Source: Prosapia bicincta (taxonomy: Eukaryota > Arthropoda > Insecta > Hemiptera > Cercopidae). From it: a stretch of DNA of 64,000 nt. Below, piece by piece: positions 62,232 to 64,000 of the stretch. The stretch spans positions 111,912,850-111,976,849 of the forward strand of contig JBAIZL010000001.1 in assembly GCA_036971475.1 (NCBI GenBank), given 5' to 3'. Position 1 is the stretch's first letter; every line of letters begins with the position of its first letter. Made by a program: the position numbers and the translations under genes. A model generated the notes under the pieces. It did not search any database, was not told the origin of the DNA, and saw only the letters and a program-made list of their open reading frames with translations.

Positions 62232-64000
62232 TAAAATAAAATTTGTTGAATTTGTGGTGAGAGGTTGTTTTAATTAATATAGACTCAAGGCATTTTCATT
62301 TTATCCTGGTTTAAGGAATGTACTGAGTTCATCCCTTTGATTTAGAGTTGAAAGAGGAAAGTTTGTCGTAATTAATATAAACATTTACGCCACAGTTGCT
62401 TTAAGTTGTTGCCTTGAGTCTGTTTAGAAACAAGGATAAATGAGTCTCTCCGGAATCTTATATTTTCCTGAAGAACAACTCTTCCCCACTCCTCACTTTA
62501 ACCGAAAACAAACAAGATCACTCAAGTTTCTAACCCAATTCATATGCCAAGTTATCCTAGCAGCTGCGATTGCCACGTTGCGTACTATCAAGCTAGATCG
62601 TATATAATTTACAGGAATAAGGTATCGATTCCTCTATAATTGAATTGCGGATCATTAAGATATACAGTAACGTTTTTTCATCCCCATCTAAAGTATATAG
62701 ATTATATTACATATTTCCATTGTTTCCAATCATTAGTCCATCACGTTTTCGGACTCTAAAATAAGGTTCCTCTTGTACAATTCGCAATATGAATAAAAAA
62801 TTCTCAATACATGTATATATTTTGGGCAAAAACCAGCAAAATAATTATTACGTTTACTATTAAACAAAACATGTAATGCATTCTCACTTCTAGTCTAATT
62901 ACCAGCAAACAAGTTCAGCCTAGTAACTTTCACTCCTTCCGCTAGGTAGCGTGAAGTCTGAGAAGTAACAGAATATTTCTACATCATAATCTAAATATTT
63001 CCGTTCCCATTTATTTAGAATCTAATGACATACAAATATTAGACTATTCAATCAGGGTGTAACATGAATATAATAAATTTGTCGTCGCAATTTATGTTTC
63101 AAGATTACCACTGAATTAAATGTCATTATGACGTTGACAACTTGGAAAAACGTTTTAGATAAGGAAACGAAAAAAACAGCTTCAAGTAGACACGGAACCA
63201 CTTGAGTGGGTATCCATATCTTCATACCTCCTAATGAATCTCTAATCCACCATAAAATAAAGTAATAATTTCGACTAAGCATTTAGTACGCACGTAGATT
63301 AATATTTACTTATTAGTTTTATTATAAAACATATTACTGAAACGTTTCTCTCTTTCGACAATAACTTTATGAAACAAAAAATGTGTGCAATACTCTCAAT
63401 GAGTAAATGTCCAAAGTAATCACTTCAATCGACCATTACAACACCTAGCGTTACAATTTGTTGTGCTTTATACCCCACACAACGTATGGTACTAGGAAAA
63501 TGCAGTTACGTTATCTTGTTTTGCTTGTTCAAAGAAATATAAACAATTTCTGTTATAATAGTTTTTACAACAGTTTTCAAAATCACTACACATTCCATTT
63601 AAAAACGAGTTATTTTAATCACACCGAACGGGTAAACAATTGTGTTTGGACTATGATAACGTTTAACTTTTATATATTCAAATACATAATAAAATTATTA
63701 TCACAGAATCGCTAAACTGATATTTTTAAATATAGGTTAAAATGAGTTTTAATATAAGTGTAATGAACAAGTTAATCTAGAAAACAGCACATAGTACCAA
63801 CTTACTAGATATTAGAAACCATAACTTCTATAGTGGTAAAGTCCCTATCTAGTACGTTTGTGAAATATACTCTGTTATTTAAAATGTATTCCTAATATGT
63901 TATTTTAATTGTGCAAGTATTTTATTTTTGTAGAATTTTAAGTTTAATTCACCTGTATTGAATGAAAACGGGAATTATGTCGTGATGGGAAATATAAATT

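Larger units (their letters stand above)
60165..62369 (+). mobile_element. Penelope-like retroelement, copy B
   Basis: Duplicate of 22,878-25,082, with inverted pLTRs at 60,165-60,414 and 62,120-62,369. It arose by the block duplication, not by a second insertion, because the flanking kilobases match too. Confidence 0.9.
51271..64000. repeat. duplicated block, copy B, runs off the window
   Basis: Near-identical repeat of 13,986-26,713, same orientation. Every element of copy A has its counterpart here. The junction lies exactly after a TA tract. At the right edge the match is still perfect, so the true length is unknown. GC-richer patches and inverted repeats not listed again below are at offset 37,283 (for 14,913-20,407) or 37,287 (after 20,474). 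Confidence 0.95.

Overview
The window reads as AT-rich, non-coding eukaryotic nuclear DNA, most likely from an arthropod or other invertebrate. The reasons are the very long (TA)n microsatellites, tRNA-derived SINE-like heads, piggyBac-like remnants flanked by TTAA, and Penelope-like retroelements (PLEs) carrying a reverse transcriptase and a GIY-YIG endonuclease. No intact host protein gene, rRNA or functional tRNA was recognised. The species call is inference and is weak below the level of invertebrate.

Layout. 1-13,985: unique AT-rich sequence holding a decayed piggyBac-like element (2,952-4,606), a candidate exon preceded by a splice-acceptor-like site (7,658), a tRNA-like SINE head (9,271-9,347), and a cluster of PLE debris (11,750-12,575) among TA tracts. 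13,986-26,713: first copy of a block of at least 12.7 kb. It opens with a perfect 116-bp-arm palindrome of PLE type and includes SINE-like pieces, a long hairpin and a defective PLE with 250-bp inverted terminal repeats (22,878-25,082). 26,714-51,270: unique sequence with a 15-bp-unit minisatellite that stays open in several frames (28,945-29,595), two copies of a short (about 105-bp) element of which one is flanked by a 15-bp target-site duplication, a perfect inverted repeat around a TA tract (41,381-41,552), and a second piggyBac-like fragment (43,131-43,876). 51,271-64,000: second copy of the block, in the same orientation, running off the end of the window.

The two block copies lie 37,283-37,289 bp apart. 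They differ, as far as I compared, by one substitution and three changes in TA-tract length. This fits a tandem duplication with a 37.3-kb unit, or an assembly that contains two haplotypes end to end.

The most interesting signal is an RNA-like motif shared by two unrelated PLE terminal repeats: stem I, CTGAAGA plus one extra T, stem II, GAAA, a minimal stem III, TA, then the other strand of stem I. It matches a minimal type-I hammerhead ribozyme except for the extra T after the conserved CUGANGA. The stems differ in sequence between the two families but remain paired. Hammerhead ribozymes are known from PLE terminal repeats; the one-base insertion in the core is the unusual part and is testable.
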